Positions 45,917 to 54,993 of a DNA stretch of 64,000 nt are shown piece by piece. How positions within the stretch are numbered: the first letter of the stretch is position 1; each line of letters begins with the position of its first letter. Under the pieces are notes generated by a model. That model saw nothing but the letters and a program-made list of their open reading frames with translations. It ran no database searches and was not told where the DNA came from. The position numbers were made by a program, and so were the translations under genes. The stretch is from Micromonospora ureilytica (GTDB lineage Bacteria > Actinomycetota > Actinomycetes > Mycobacteriales > Micromonosporaceae): contig NZ_JADOTX010000001.1 of NCBI RefSeq assembly GCF_015751765.1, forward strand, positions 3,906,001 to 3,970,000. Direction: 5' to 3'.

Positions 45917-46159
45917 GTGGGTGAGCATGTGGTTCCTGTGGGCTGTCCCTGCTGTGCGTCACGGACCGGCGGGGGGACCTGCCCCGTCTGTTTCTGGACC
46001 GACGACGGCCAGACCGACGCCGACGCGGACGCCGTCCGGGGTGGCCCCAACGGCGACCTGAGCCTCTCGCACGCCCGTCTCAACTACGCCGTCTACGGTG
46101 CCAGCCACCCGCGCTACCAGGACATGGTGCGCACGGCTCGCCCCGACGAGCGCCCCTGA
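45917..46159 (+). CDS. CPCC-family cysteine-rich protein
   Basis: An 80-residue protein with the motif GCPCCASRTGGGTCPVCFW (9-27), i.e. Cys10, Cys12, Cys13, Cys22 and Cys25, typical of the small CPCC cysteine-rich family. A conserved helix LSHARLNYAVYGASHPRYQDMV follows in two parts. The cysteines look like a zinc ribbon. GTG start at 45917. The function of the family is unknown. Convergent with the secreted SH3 protein gene, 33 bp away. Confidence 0.8.
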   Translation: MGEHVVPVGCPCCASRTGGGTCPVCFWTDDGQTDADADAVRGGPNGDLSLSHARLNYAVYGASHPRYQDMVRTARPDERP

Positions 46160-46192
46160 CTCCGAGGCGACGCCCGACGGGGTGAGCGTGGC

Positions 46193-47452
46193 TCAGCAGA
46201 CCGGCACGGTGCCGCCGTACACGCCGGAGATGTACGCGTGGCTGACGTACTGGCCGCTGGCCAGGCGGTTCCAGCGGGTGGTGGTGCGGTAGGGGCCGGC
46301 GACCGACTGGCCGGCGACGTAGCACTGGATCGGTACGTGGGCCAGCCGGGCGGCCAGGCCACGGCTGGCGTACGCCGTGCTGGCCCCGGTGCGGATGTTG
46401 AGCGGCCCGTCACCGACCACGCCGCGCGGCCCGCCGCCGGTCCACAGATAGGCGACGTCCACCCAGGCGTTGGTGGTCAGCCGCAGCCCGTCCCAGAACG
46501 TGCCGTCGGCCAGGTCGATGCCGGCCGGGTTGAGCACGGTCCGCCCGAACTGGTCCCGGCCGCCGTTGTAGCCGGACTGGTAGGCGGCCTGCGCCTCGGG
46601 CCGGCCCTGTGGCAGGTTCTTCCAGTTCTCCCGGACCGATGAGGGGTTCCAGTAGTCGTCACGGGTGTTCCACGGCCCGACGTCCCAGACCGGGGCGTAC
46701 TCGCAGCGGGAGCCGCTCGTGGTGCAGACCCGCACGGTGTAGTCGCCGGTGTTGAGTGGGGAGAGGCCCCGCCGCGACGGCAGCGCCGCGAAGTGGTCCC
46801 GGGGTTGCACGGTACGGCCGTTGGCGGTCAGCTCACCGACCAGTCCGATGCGGGTGGCGTACACCCGGTAGGTGCGGCCGGGTGTGGCTGCGGACACGGC
46901 GGCGTTCGCGTCGGCGGTGAGCTGCACGCCGCGTACCGTCGCCGTGGCGCCGCCTTCGGGAGCGGTGAGCACCACCCGGGTCTGCACCCGGGTGACGGGC
47001 CGGTCGAAGACCGCGCCGGTGGTGGCCGCCCGCCACTCCGTCCAGCCGGCGGCCCGCCAACCGCGGACCTGCGCCTCCACTGTCGCCCCGGTCGGGACGG
47101 CGGCGCTGATCTCGGCGCGGACCCGGGTGGCCGGCCGGGCGAGGGTGCGGGGAGCGGTCAGCAGCATTCCCTCGGCGACCGCGCTGTGCGGGCTGCGGGC
47201 GCCGCGCCCGGTAGGCCGGGCCTCCCGCAGTCGTAGGCCGGCGGCGGTGCGCCGGACGTTGACGTCGTCGCGATCGACGATGCTGAGGTCGGCGCTCCAC
47301 CGTTCGTCGCCGGGTGCGGCGGCCACGAGGGTGATCGGGGCACCGGTGGGTGCGGCCGGGACGGTACCGGCGGGCAGGAGCGCTGCGGTGAGCAGAAGGG
47401 TGAGGGTGGCGATGAGGGCGACGGATGGGATACGACAACGCGGTCGCGTCAT
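46193..47452 (-). CDS. secreted protein with C-terminal SH3-like domain
   Basis: A 419-residue protein with a signal peptide (basic start, then SVALIATLTLLLTAALLPAG). The middle part (about 60-180) is beta-rich with WRAAGWTEWRAA. Residues 200-330 contain two cysteines in VRVCTTSGSRCEYAPVWDVGPW and a YQSGYNGGRDQFG segment. The end (about 345-419) is an SH3b-type domain with LNIRTGASTAYASRG, ending in a conserved cysteine. The ATG at 47452 has GAGGAG 7 bases upstream; another at 47458 is too close. SH3b domains often bind cell-wall peptides, so a cell-surface role is likely; no catalytic motif was recognised. Confidence 0.78.
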   Translation of the reverse strand: MTRPRCRIPSVALIATLTLLLTAALLPAGTVPAAPTGAPITLVAAAPGDERWSADLSIVDRDDVNVRRTAAGLRLREARPTGRGARSPHSAVAEGMLLTAPRTLARPATRVRAEISAAVPTGATVEAQVRGWRAAGWTEWRAATTGAVFDRPVTRVQTRVVLTAPEGGATATVRGVQLTADANAAVSAATPGRTYRVYATRIGLVGELTANGRTVQPRDHFAALPSRRGLSPLNTGDYTVRVCTTSGSRCEYAPVWDVGPWNTRDDYWNPSSVRENWKNLPQGRPEAQAAYQSGYNGGRDQFGRTVLNPAGIDLADGTFWDGLRLTTNAWVDVAYLWTGGGPRGVVGDGPLNIRTGASTAYASRGLAARLAHVPIQCYVAGQSVAGPYRTTTRWNRLASGQYVSHAYISGVYGGTVPVC

Positions 47453-47561
47453 GGGCATTCTCCTCAGAACCCCCTGACCTTCGCATGTCGGGAGATCATG
47501 AGGAACCTCAGTACAAATAGCGACACATGCGAATCTTGCTCGAAAGAGGGAGGATGGCAGG

Positions 47562-48371
47562 GTGCCCGAAGGCGACACCGTCTGGAACACCGCGCGCGTG
47601 CTGCACCGCGCGCTGGCCGGCGCGCGGATCACCGGCAGCGACTTCCGGGTGCCGCAGCTGGCGACAACGGACCTCAGCGACTGGACCGTCCGCGAGTCGG
47701 CCAGCCGGGGCAAACACCTGCTGCTGCGGCTCACCGCTCCGACCGAGGAGCACTGGACCCTGCACTCCCACCTGCGGATGGACGGCGCCTGGCGGGCGTA
47801 CGCCCCGGGGGAACGCTGGACCGGCCGACCCGCGCACCTGATCCGGGTGGTCCTGCGCACGCCCGGCGCTGTCGCGGTCGGCTACCACCTGCACGACCTG
47901 ACCCTGGTGCCCACCGCCGAGGAGGACCAACTGGTCGGCCACCTCGGCCCCGACCTGCTCGGCCCGGACTGGGACCCGGCCGAGGCGGTCCGGCGGCTCG
48001 CCGACCACAGCGAGCAGACCATCGGCGAGGCGCTGCTCGACCAGCGCAACCTGGCCGGTGTGGGCAACCTCTACAAGTGCGAGGTGCTGTTCCTGCGCGG
48101 CGTGTCACCGTGGACCCCGGTCGGCGGGGTGCCCGACCTGCCGGGCCTGGTGGCCCTCGCACAGCGGCTGCTCGCCGCCAACCGCGGTCGGTGGACGCAG
48201 AGCAGCACCGGCTCGCTGCACCGGGGGCAGACCAGCTACGTGTACGGCCGCCGCGCCCAGCCCTGCCGCCGCTGCGGCACCGCGATCCGCAAGGAGGAGC
48301 TGGGCGAGCGGGTCACCTACTGGTGCCCGGTCTGCCAGCCCGAGCATCCGGTTCCGCCGTCATCCGGCTGA
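47562..48371 (+). CDS. nei: Nei/Fpg-family DNA glycosylase (endonuclease VIII-type)
   Basis: A 269-residue base-excision-repair enzyme. The mature N-terminus would be Pro2-Glu3-Gly-Asp (MPEGDTVW), the catalytic start of Nei; the catalytic Lys51 is in SRGKHLLLR. The helix-two-turn-helix includes LLDQRNLAGVGNLYKCE. The zinc finger is Cys235-x2-Cys238-x16-Cys255-x2-Cys258. It removes oxidised pyrimidines and cuts the abasic site. GTG start at 47562 with GGGAGGA upstream. Divergent from the SH3 protein gene. Confidence 0.93.
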   Translation: MPEGDTVWNTARVLHRALAGARITGSDFRVPQLATTDLSDWTVRESASRGKHLLLRLTAPTEEHWTLHSHLRMDGAWRAYAPGERWTGRPAHLIRVVLRTPGAVAVGYHLHDLTLVPTAEEDQLVGHLGPDLLGPDWDPAEAVRRLADHSEQTIGEALLDQRNLAGVGNLYKCEVLFLRGVSPWTPVGGVPDLPGLVALAQRLLAANRGRWTQSSTGSLHRGQTSYVYGRRAQPCRRCGTAIRKEELGERVTYWCPVCQPEHPVPPSSG

Positions 48372-48535
48372 CCAGGCCCGCGCCGAACAAGACCCATCGC
48401 AGAAACGGACGATTGGGTAATTCCTAACCGGCCGCCGGAGTCGCATGCTGCGGTTGAGCGCTCACCGACCGTCAGCAGAGTGCCGAGGTCCCCACGCCGG
48501 GGTGGCGGACCTCGCGCCCCGAACCGGGGAGAGTC

Positions 48536-51500
48536 ATGGCGATGTTCCGCAGACTCCGCTCCACCTTCTTCGAGCGGACCACCCGCGACACCGACGCCCG
48601 CGCCAACGGGCGGACAGCGTCCGTGCCGGCCGCGCGTGCCGCCGAGGAGGCCGTTGCGACGCCGAGCCTGGACCCGGCCGTCGTACCCCGCTACTTCGGC
48701 CCCGTGCCGAACTTCGCCCACAGCCCTCGCCCGAGGCGAGACCGCGACGGGCAGGTGGCAGCCGGGACCGGTCTGCGCAAGTTCGTCGACCCGCTGCCCC
48801 TCCCCGGCCAACAGGGCCACGGCGATCTCGGCAGCCACCTGCCGGTGGCAGCGCCGGACACCATCAGCTACCCGGGCTGCGACTACTACGAGATCGGCCT
48901 CCAGGAGTACGCCCAGCGGCTGCACCGGGACCTGCCGGCCACCCGGCTGCGCGGCTACCGGCAGCTCAACCTGGGCACCGACCCCGCCGGACACAACACT
49001 GTGGCGCCTCCGGAGCGACAGTGGCACCTCGGGCCGATGATCCTCGCCCGTCGGGGTCGACCGGTCCGGGTGAAGTTCATCAACCAGCTCCCCACCGGTC
49101 GGGCCGGTGAGCTGTTCCTGCCTGTCGACGACACGATCGAGGGCGCCGCCCTCGGCCCACTGGACGGGCCGGCGCCCTACCCGCAGAACCGGGCAGTGCT
49201 GCACCTGGCCGGGGCGCAGACCGGCTGGACCAGCGCGGGCAACCCGGGGCAGTGGATCACCCCGGCCGGGGAGATCACCCCGTACCCCACCGGGCCCGGC
49301 CTGGCCCACGTGCCGGACATGCCGGCACCCGGTGCCGGGGCCACCACGCTCTACTTCCCGAACGAGCAGAGCGGCCGGCTGCTGTGGTTCCACGACAACA
49401 CCCTCGGCCTCGCCCGGCTCACCGTCTACGGCGGACAGCTCGCGCTCTACCTGCTCACCGACCCGGCCGAGGACCAGCTCGTCGCCGACACGGTGCTGCC
49501 GGCCGACCAGGTGCCCCTGGTCATCGAGGACAAGACGTTCGTTCCGGACGACACCCAACTCGCCGCCGAGGACCCGACCTGGGACCGGGAACGCTGGGGC
49601 GCCCGGGGCAGCCTCTGGCACCCGCACGTCTACCAGCCCCGGCAGAACCCACACCGGTCCGGCGGACGCAACCCGACCGGCCGGTGGGACTACGGCCCCT
49701 GGTCCCGCAACTCCGCACCCGACGACGCCCGCGCCGACGGTTGGGTGCCGAACCCGTACCACGACCCGGTCGACGCACCGGACGAGCCGCCGCTCAACCC
49801 CGGCGTACCGCACCCGTCGGCCGTCCCCGAGGCGTACGGCGACACCCCGCTCGTCAACGGCGTCGCCTACCCGTACCTGGAGGTGCGACCACGCGCGTAC
49901 CGGTTCCGGATCCTCAACGCCTGCCTGGACCGCAGCCTCAACCTCCAGCTCTACCGCGCCCGCTCCGACGCGCCGATGTGGACAGCCGACGGCGCGCTCG
50001 CCGACGCCGACGCCGGTGAGGTGCCGATGGTGCCCGCCGCGCGGGCGGCGGACCGTCCGGCGGGATGGCCGATCGACGGACGCGACGGCGGTGTGCCGGA
50101 CCCGCGCGCCGCCGGCCCGGAGTTCATCCAGATCGGCAACGAGGCCGGCCTCCTGCCGGCGCCGGTGGTCCTGCCGAACCGACCGATCGGCTACCGCTAC
50201 GACCGGCTCGACCCGACAGTGCTGAACGTCGACGGACACACGCTGCTGCTCGCCCCGGGCGAGCGGGCCGACGTGCTCGTCGACTTCTCCGCCGTGCCAC
50301 CGGGCAGCACGCTGATCCTGTACAACGACGCCCCGGCCCCACTGCCCGGCTTCGACCCTCGCTACGACCAGCACACCGACGCCCCGGACCGCGGCGCCGA
50401 GGGTGGCCCGCCGCCGACCGAACCGGGGTACGGCCCGAACACCCGCACCCTGCTCCAGTTCCGGGTCAGCGGGACGCCCGCGCCGCCGTACGACCTGAGC
50501 CGGCTGCGCGAACGGCTACCCCTGGCGTACGCGGCCAGCCAGCGCCCGCCGATCGTCCCGCAGCCGGCGTACGACCCGGCGTTCGGGACCCGGACCGCGG
50601 CGCAGACGACGGTGCCGGTGCACGCCACCACTGTGACGTTCACGCCGACGGCCGGCACCGGCCCGGTGACAGTGCCGATCGCGGTCAAGGCCGCACAGCA
50701 GATCTTCGAACCGGAGCACGGCCGGCTGGCGGGCCGGCTCGGCGTCGGGCACCCGCACGCCGGGCCGCTGAACCCGACGACGCTGCCGCTCGGTGCCACC
50801 GACCCGGTCACCGAGGTGCTCTTCGCCACCGACCCCGCCGTACCGGTGGGCGCACCCACCGACGGCACCCAGCTCTGGAGGATCAGCGGCAACGTCCGGC
50901 AGACCGAGCCGTTGCACATCGGCGGCTGCGACGTGCAGGTGATCAACCGGGTTGGCTGGGACGGCACGCTGCGACTCCCGCACGGCACGGAGCTGGGCTG
51001 GAAGGGGATCATCCGGGTCAACCCCCGGGAGGACGTGGTGGTGGCGTTGCGCCCGGTCGCGCCGGCGCTGCCGTTCAAGCTGGGTGACAGCGTCCGGCTG
51101 CTCGACCCGTGTCGCCCGGGCGGAGCGCGAACCGGGTCGACGCCGGTCAGCCCGGCCGACGGGCGACCCGCCACAGTGGTGAACCAGTTGGTCAACCTGG
51201 GCTGGGAGTACCGCTGGCACAGCCAGCTCGCCGGCCACCGCGACGGCGGGATGACCCGACCGCTGGTGCTGCGGGTGACGCCGAAGGCACCGACCGGGCT
51301 GACCGCCACACCGGTGCCCGGCTCGGCCACCGCGCTACCCGCGATCGCGCTGGCGTGGACCAGCAACGGCGGGCGACCGCCCGCCACCAGCCACCTGCTG
51401 CAACGGGCCACCGACGCGACCTTCGGCGGCGACGTCACCACGATCACCGTCGCGGCCGCCGCCACCCGCTACACCGACGCGACAGTCACCCCCGGGGTGA

Positions 51501-52153
51501 CCTACCACTACCGGATCCGGGCGGAGAACGCGGTCAGCTACTCGTCCTGGTCGAACGGCGTGCCCGCCTCGGTGCACCTGGCCGCGCCGAGCGGACTGGT
51601 CGCGACGCTCCCGCCGGCCGCGCCGCTGCGCGTGGCGTTGCGCTGGACGAACCGTTCGTTCGCCACCGGCATCGACGTGCAACGGGCCACCAACCCGACG
51701 TTCACCAGTGGCCCGGGCACCACGGCGATCCGGGTCGGCGACAACCACCTGGACCCGACCGTCGCGCCGGACACCACGTACTACTACCGGGTGCGGACCA
51801 CCTACCTGGGCGCCGCGTCGGCGTGGTCGACGGTCGCCACGGTGACCTCGCCACCCGCGCCGGGCACCCCCAACACCCTGAGCGCCACCGCCAGCGCACC
51901 GGGGCCGGACACCGCGACGGTGATCCTGGCCTGGGCGGCGAGCACACCCGGCGGCCCGGGTTCCGGGTTCACGGTGCAGCGGGCCCTCGACCCGGCCTTC
52001 GACCAGGAACTGGCCACCTTCACGGTGACCGACCGCGGCTTCACCAACACGGGGCTGGCGCGGGGCGTGACCTACCACTACCGGATCCGGTCGTTCAACG
52101 TCGTGGGCACCTCGCCGTACACCGGGCCGGTCCTGGTGACGACACCACAGTGA
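48536..52153 (+). CDS. multicopper-oxidase-like protein with fibronectin type III repeats, copper ligands apparently lost
   Basis: A 1205-residue protein. Residues ~40-915 align by pattern with bacterial multicopper oxidases: LGPMILARRGRPVRVKFINQL, GRLLWFHDNTLGLARLTVYGG, DGHTLLLAPGERADVLVDFS and NLGWEYRWHSQLAGHRDGGM. The copper positions are changed: the usual W-Y-H-D-H is FHDN (285-288), the H-P-x-H-x-H block is EPLHIGG (His794 only) and the H-C-H blue-copper site is HSQ (895-897). Residues ~920-1205 hold three fibronectin type III repeats with VTYHYRIR. No signal peptide is visible (MAMFRRLRSTFFERTT). It is therefore probably a structural or binding protein rather than an oxidase. ATG with GGGGAGAG upstream. 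Confidence 0.82.
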   Translation: MAMFRRLRSTFFERTTRDTDARANGRTASVPAARAAEEAVATPSLDPAVVPRYFGPVPNFAHSPRPRRDRDGQVAAGTGLRKFVDPLPLPGQQGHGDLGSHLPVAAPDTISYPGCDYYEIGLQEYAQRLHRDLPATRLRGYRQLNLGTDPAGHNTVAPPERQWHLGPMILARRGRPVRVKFINQLPTGRAGELFLPVDDTIEGAALGPLDGPAPYPQNRAVLHLAGAQTGWTSAGNPGQWITPAGEITPYPTGPGLAHVPDMPAPGAGATTLYFPNEQSGRLLWFHDNTLGLARLTVYGGQLALYLLTDPAEDQLVADTVLPADQVPLVIEDKTFVPDDTQLAAEDPTWDRERWGARGSLWHPHVYQPRQNPHRSGGRNPTGRWDYGPWSRNSAPDDARADGWVPNPYHDPVDAPDEPPLNPGVPHPSAVPEAYGDTPLVNGVAYPYLEVRPRAYRFRILNACLDRSLNLQLYRARSDAPMWTADGALADADAGEVPMVPAARAADRPAGWPIDGRDGGVPDPRAAGPEFIQIGNEAGLLPAPVVLPNRPIGYRYDRLDPTVLNVDGHTLLLAPGERADVLVDFSAVPPGSTLILYNDAPAPLPGFDPRYDQHTDAPDRGAEGGPPPTEPGYGPNTRTLLQFRVSGTPAPPYDLSRLRERLPLAYAASQRPPIVPQPAYDPAFGTRTAAQTTVPVHATTVTFTPTAGTGPVTVPIAVKAAQQIFEPEHGRLAGRLGVGHPHAGPLNPTTLPLGATDPVTEVLFATDPAVPVGAPTDGTQLWRISGNVRQTEPLHIGGCDVQVINRVGWDGTLRLPHGTELGWKGIIRVNPREDVVVALRPVAPALPFKLGDSVRLLDPCRPGGARTGSTPVSPADGRPATVVNQLVNLGWEYRWHSQLAGHRDGGMTRPLVLRVTPKAPTGLTATPVPGSATALPAIALAWTSNGGRPPATSHLLQRATDATFGGDVTTITVAAAATRYTDATVTPGVTYHYRIRAENAVSYSSWSNGVPASVHLAAPSGLVATLPPAAPLRVALRWTNRSFATGIDVQRATNPTFTSGPGTTAIRVGDNHLDPTVAPDTTYYYRVRTTYLGAASAWSTVATVTSPPAPGTPNTLSATASAPGPDTATVILAWAASTPGGPGSGFTVQRALDPAFDQELATFTVTDRGFTNTGLARGVTYHYRIRSFNVVGTSPYTGPVLVTTPQ

Positions 52154-52170
52154 CCGGCCGCGCGGTCTCC

Positions 52171-52280
52171 GCGCGGATGGGCTGTCGGCGCGTGGCTTCG
52201 GCGCGGGTGCGCTGTCGGCGCGTGGCTTCGGCGCGGGTGCGCTGTCGGCGCGTGGCTTCGGCGCGGGTCCGCCGTCAGCG
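52171..52280. repeat. 30-bp tandem repeat, about 3.6 copies
   Basis: Units begin at 52171, 52201, 52231 and 52261 (partial). The unit is GCGCGGGTGCGCTGTCGGCG followed by CGTGGCTTCG, with one or two changes per copy. It lies between the oxidase-like gene stop and the pspM stop, covering the last few bases of pspM. It may act as a terminator region or be a simple minisatellite. Confidence 0.85.
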
Positions 52281-53060
52281 GGTCGGCGTGCGCAGCGGGG
52301 TGCCGACGGCCCGCAGCTCGGCGAGGGCCCCGGCGACCCCGTGCAGCAGGTCGGTCGCCTCGGTGAGCCGGTCGGCGGCGGGGTGGGCGGTCTCCGGTCG
52401 GGCGTCCTCGGCCAGGTAGCCGGCGGCGGCGACCACCAACCGTTCGTACGCCGCCACCCCGCCCTCCAGTTGGGCGGTCAGCGCGGCATGCGCCTCGGCC
52501 AGCGGCGGCCGAGCGTCGGCCGGGGCCAGCCGCAGCGCGCGTTCGACGCTGGCCACCCGTGCGGCCAGGTCGCGCAGTGAGCGGTCGGCGGCAGCGGCCT
52601 CCAGCACCGCCGGCTCGGCCAGCCCGGTGAGTCGGGGGGCCATCCCGGCCAGGGTGAGCGCCGCCCGGTCCAGTCGGGCCCACTGCTCCCCTGCGCTGGT
52701 GCCACGCAGCGCGATCCGGGAACGGACCCGGCGCACCTCGGCCAGCACGCCAGGGCCGACCGGCAGCCGCTCGACGGCGGCGATCAACCGGGCCCGTGAC
52801 CGGGCCGCCGCCTCGGCCGGGTCGAGCGCGGGGGGCGCCGGCTGGGCGGCCAGGGCACGCACGTCGATCCACCGCCAGGCGGCGAGCGCCACCGCACTGC
52901 CTGCGGCGCCGGCCCAGGCCGCGTCGGGCAGACCAAGGCCGGCGTACGGAGTCAGCACCGCCGCCGCGCCGCCGAGCCCACCGGCCAGCACACTCCACCG
53001 CCGGGCCGACCGCTGAAGCCGACCCAGCCTCCGGAAGTACCGTGTCCGCTCGTCTGCCAC
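52275..53060 (-). CDS. pspM: PspM-like envelope stress protein
   Basis: A 261-residue protein with two adjacent membrane helices near the N-terminus (WSVLAGGLGGAAAVLTPYAGL and AAWAGAAGSAVALAAW). A long, helical, alanine-rich cytoplasmic part follows. The position right after pspA and two genes after clgR mirrors the actinobacterial clgR-pspA-pspM set; in Mycobacterium tuberculosis PspM anchors PspA to the membrane. GTG at 53060, 23 bp after pspA, with GAGGAG 6 bases upstream. Name given mainly by context and topology. Confidence 0.75.
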   Translation of the reverse strand: MADERTRYFRRLGRLQRSARRWSVLAGGLGGAAAVLTPYAGLGLPDAAWAGAAGSAVALAAWRWIDVRALAAQPAPPALDPAEAAARSRARLIAAVERLPVGPGVLAEVRRVRSRIALRGTSAGEQWARLDRAALTLAGMAPRLTGLAEPAVLEAAAADRSLRDLAARVASVERALRLAPADARPPLAEAHAALTAQLEGGVAAYERLVVAAAGYLAEDARPETAHPAADRLTEATDLLHGVAGALAELRAVGTPLRTPTR

Positions 53061-53083
53061 AGTGAACTCCTCGGTCCGGTCGT

Positions 53084-53959
53084 TCAGCCGGCGGCGGTCG
53101 GGTCGCCGGTGCCCCGCTCGCGAGCCATGCTGGCGCGCAACTCGTCCAGTCGGGCGGCGGCCGTCGGGTCGTTGGCCGGGCCGGTCTTCTCGGCCTGCGG
53201 CACGGCCGGACGCTGGGCAGCACCGCCGCCGAGCTGCTCCCCCGCCATGCTGGACCGGATCTGCTCCAACCGGGCCGAGCCGGCCGAGTCGATAGTGGCC
53301 TTCTGAATTTCCAACATACGGCCCTCGACGGAGTTGCCGGCCAGTTCGGCGCGACCCATCGCGTTGGCGTACCGCCGTTCAATGCGGTCGCGCACCTCGT
53401 CCAACGACGGGGTGTTGGTGGGCGCGGTCAGCGACGACATCGACTCCAGCGAGCGGGCCACGGTCTCCTGCATCTTGGCCTGCTCCAGCTGGCTGAGCAG
53501 CTTGGTGCGCTCGGCGAGCTTCTGTTGGAGGATCATCGAGTTGTTCTCGACCGCTCGGCGGGCCTGGGCGGCTGCACCCAACGCCTGGTCGTGCAGGGTC
53601 TTCAGGTCCTCGGTGGCCTGCTCGGCGGAGACGAGCTGGCTGGCCAGCGTCTGCGCGGACTGCTCGAACCGCACCGCCTCGGCCTCGTCGCCCTTGGCCC
53701 GGGCCTGGTCGGACAGCACCAGGGCCTGCCGGGCGTTGCCCTGCAACCGCTCGACCTCGGACATCTGCCGGGACAGCTTCATCTCCAGCTGACGCTGGTT
53801 GCCGATCACCGCGGCCGCCTGCTGAACCAGCGCCTGGTGCTGCCGCTGGGCATCCTCGATGGCCTGCTGGATCTGCACCTTGGGATCGGCGTGCTCGTCG
53901 ATCTTCGCACCGAAGAGCGCCATCAGGTAGTTCCAACCCTTGACGAACGGGTTCGCCAT
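53084..53959 (-). CDS. pspA: PspA/IM30 phage-shock protein A
   Basis: A 291-residue coiled-coil protein of the PspA/Vipp1 family. The N-terminus [20 protein letters not shown] is an amphipathic membrane-binding helix, and [18 protein letters not shown] is the family signature. Heptad-rich helices span residues 25-220. The C-terminus has two similar segments, [13 protein letters not shown] and [13 protein letters not shown], joined by a Pro/Ala linker. PspA oligomers protect the membrane against proton leakage. It lies downstream of clgR (198-bp gap) on the same strand. Confidence 0.92.
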   Translation of the reverse strand: MANPFVKGWNYLMALFGAKIDEHADPKVQIQQAIEDAQRQHQALVQQAAAVIGNQRQLEMKLSRQMSEVERLQGNARQALVLSDQARAKGDEAEAVRFEQSAQTLASQLVSAEQATEDLKTLHDQALGAAAQARRAVENNSMILQQKLAERTKLLSQLEQAKMQETVARSLESMSSLTAPTNTPSLDEVRDRIERRYANAMGRAELAGNSVEGRMLEIQKATIDSAGSARLEQIRSSMAGEQLGGGAAQRPAVPQAEKTGPANDPTAAARLDELRASMARERGTGDPTAAG

Positions 53960-54157
53960 CTCCGTGGTATCCCCTCAGTAGCGTCGCTCCACCACGGCCG
54001 GGCCGGCTGAACCGACCGCCCGTGACCGGCCGGCCTCCATCGTCCCAGCCGAACGCCAACGAGGCATCCGTACCGGGCGGTCGACAGCACCGGCGGCTCC
54101 TGCGAGCAACCCTACGCGGCCGGGGCCAGCCCGCCCATGGTCAACCCGACGGGCGAC

Positions 54158-54592
54158 TCAGGCGGCGCAGACCACGTCCCGGTCGCGCTCGGTGGGGCGG
54201 ACCCGGGTGCTGCGCAGCGTGGCCTTGAGCGGCGAGTCCTGACGGACCGACACGGCGACCTTGCCGTCGGAGGTGACCTGACGGACACCCCGGTTGGTGC
54301 TCTTGGCTGCGGCGTCGGCCGGCTCGTCCTGCATCGAGACGAGCACCCCGGGCATCTGCTCGGCGAGCGCCACGGTGTCGCTCACCTCCAGCAGCAACTC
54401 GGACAGGCGGGCCCCGAGGGCGTCACAGATCGCGGCGAGCAGCTCGCTCGACGGCTCCTTGTGCCCCCGCTCGATCTCGGAGAGGTAGCCGAGGCTGACG
54501 TTGGCGGCGGTGGAGACCTCACGCAGCGTGCGCTGCTGCCCCTGCCGGCGCGCTCGCAGTGCGTCACCGATCACCCGGCGTAGCAGGATCAT
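54158..54592 (-). CDS. clgR: ClgR, XRE-family transcription regulator
   Basis: A 144-residue helix-turn-helix protein. The DNA-binding domain is residues ~5-65: [20 protein letters not shown] followed by [20 protein letters not shown], closely like ClgR of other actinobacteria. ClgR activates clp protease and chaperone genes and the psp operon. The C-terminus ends VVCAA, a small apolar tail like those recognised by Clp proteases, which fits known ClgR turnover. The ATG at 54592 has GGGGGAGGT 5 bases upstream. The frame stays open to 54997 through a 15-bp minisatellite, but that extension lacks support. Confidence 0.9.
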   Translation of the reverse strand: MILLRRVIGDALRARRQGQQRTLREVSTAANVSLGYLSEIERGHKEPSSELLAAICDALGARLSELLLEVSDTVALAEQMPGVLVSMQDEPADAAAKSTNRGVRQVTSDGKVAVSVRQDSPLKATLRSTRVRPTERDRDVVCAA

Positions 54593-54850
54593 CGCACCTC
54601 CCCCTGAGGGATACCTCGCGCCCGGCGCTGGGCAGCCGGTCGCGGCGGGCCGCGCCGACCCCGAACGTCGGAGCCTTCCCGCAACCGTACCCGTTGCGAG
54701 CCCGGGCGACATCCCGCCCCGCCCGTCGGTTCGTCGGGACGGGCCTCCCGGGCGCGCCGCCGCCCGTTTCCGCCCCGTTCCGGACGGCCCCGGCCGCACT
54801 TCCGGCCTCGGGTCCCGGCCGCCACTCCCGGCCCCTTCCCTGGTCCCGGC
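54593..54850. other. clgR upstream region with an inverted repeat
   Basis: Includes the clgR Shine-Dalgarno and a palindrome CGCAAC (54680-54685) / GTTGCG (54693-54698) with a 7-base spacer, about 90 bp upstream of the start. It does not match the CGC-N5-GCG type ClgR consensus exactly, so the regulator is unknown. The rest is GC-rich, without other recognisable genes. Confidence 0.4.
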
Positions 54851-54985
54851 CTGCGTGGTGCCGGCCTGCGTGGTGCCGGCCTGCGTGGTGCCGGCCTGCG
54901 TGGTGCCGGCCTGCGTGGTGCCGGCCTGCGTGGTGCCGGCCTGCGTGGTGCCGGCCTGCGTGGTGCCGGCCTGCGTGGTTCTGAC
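54851..54985. repeat. 15-bp minisatellite, nine copies
   Basis: The unit CTGCGTGGTGCCGGC recurs at 54851 and every 15 bases to 54971; the last copy diverges (ends in a T instead of G). Because 15 is a multiple of 3, the minus strand reads as repeated T-T-Q-A-G in a frame that continues into clgR, and the plus strand reads V-V-P-A-C. It lies between the cinA stop and clgR. Confidence 0.92.
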
Positions 54986-54993
54986 CTTGGTGT

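Noticed and set aside
48536..52153. Active laccase / bilirubin oxidase
   Set aside because: The copper-ligand motifs are replaced at all the positions that I could locate.
53960..54157. ClgR-binding site in the pspA promoter
   Set aside because: GAACGCCAACGAGGC near 54050 resembles a CGC-rich half-site but does not fit the published consensus well enough.
54851..54985. CRISPR array
   Set aside because: The units are contiguous 15-bp copies without spacers; it is a minisatellite.
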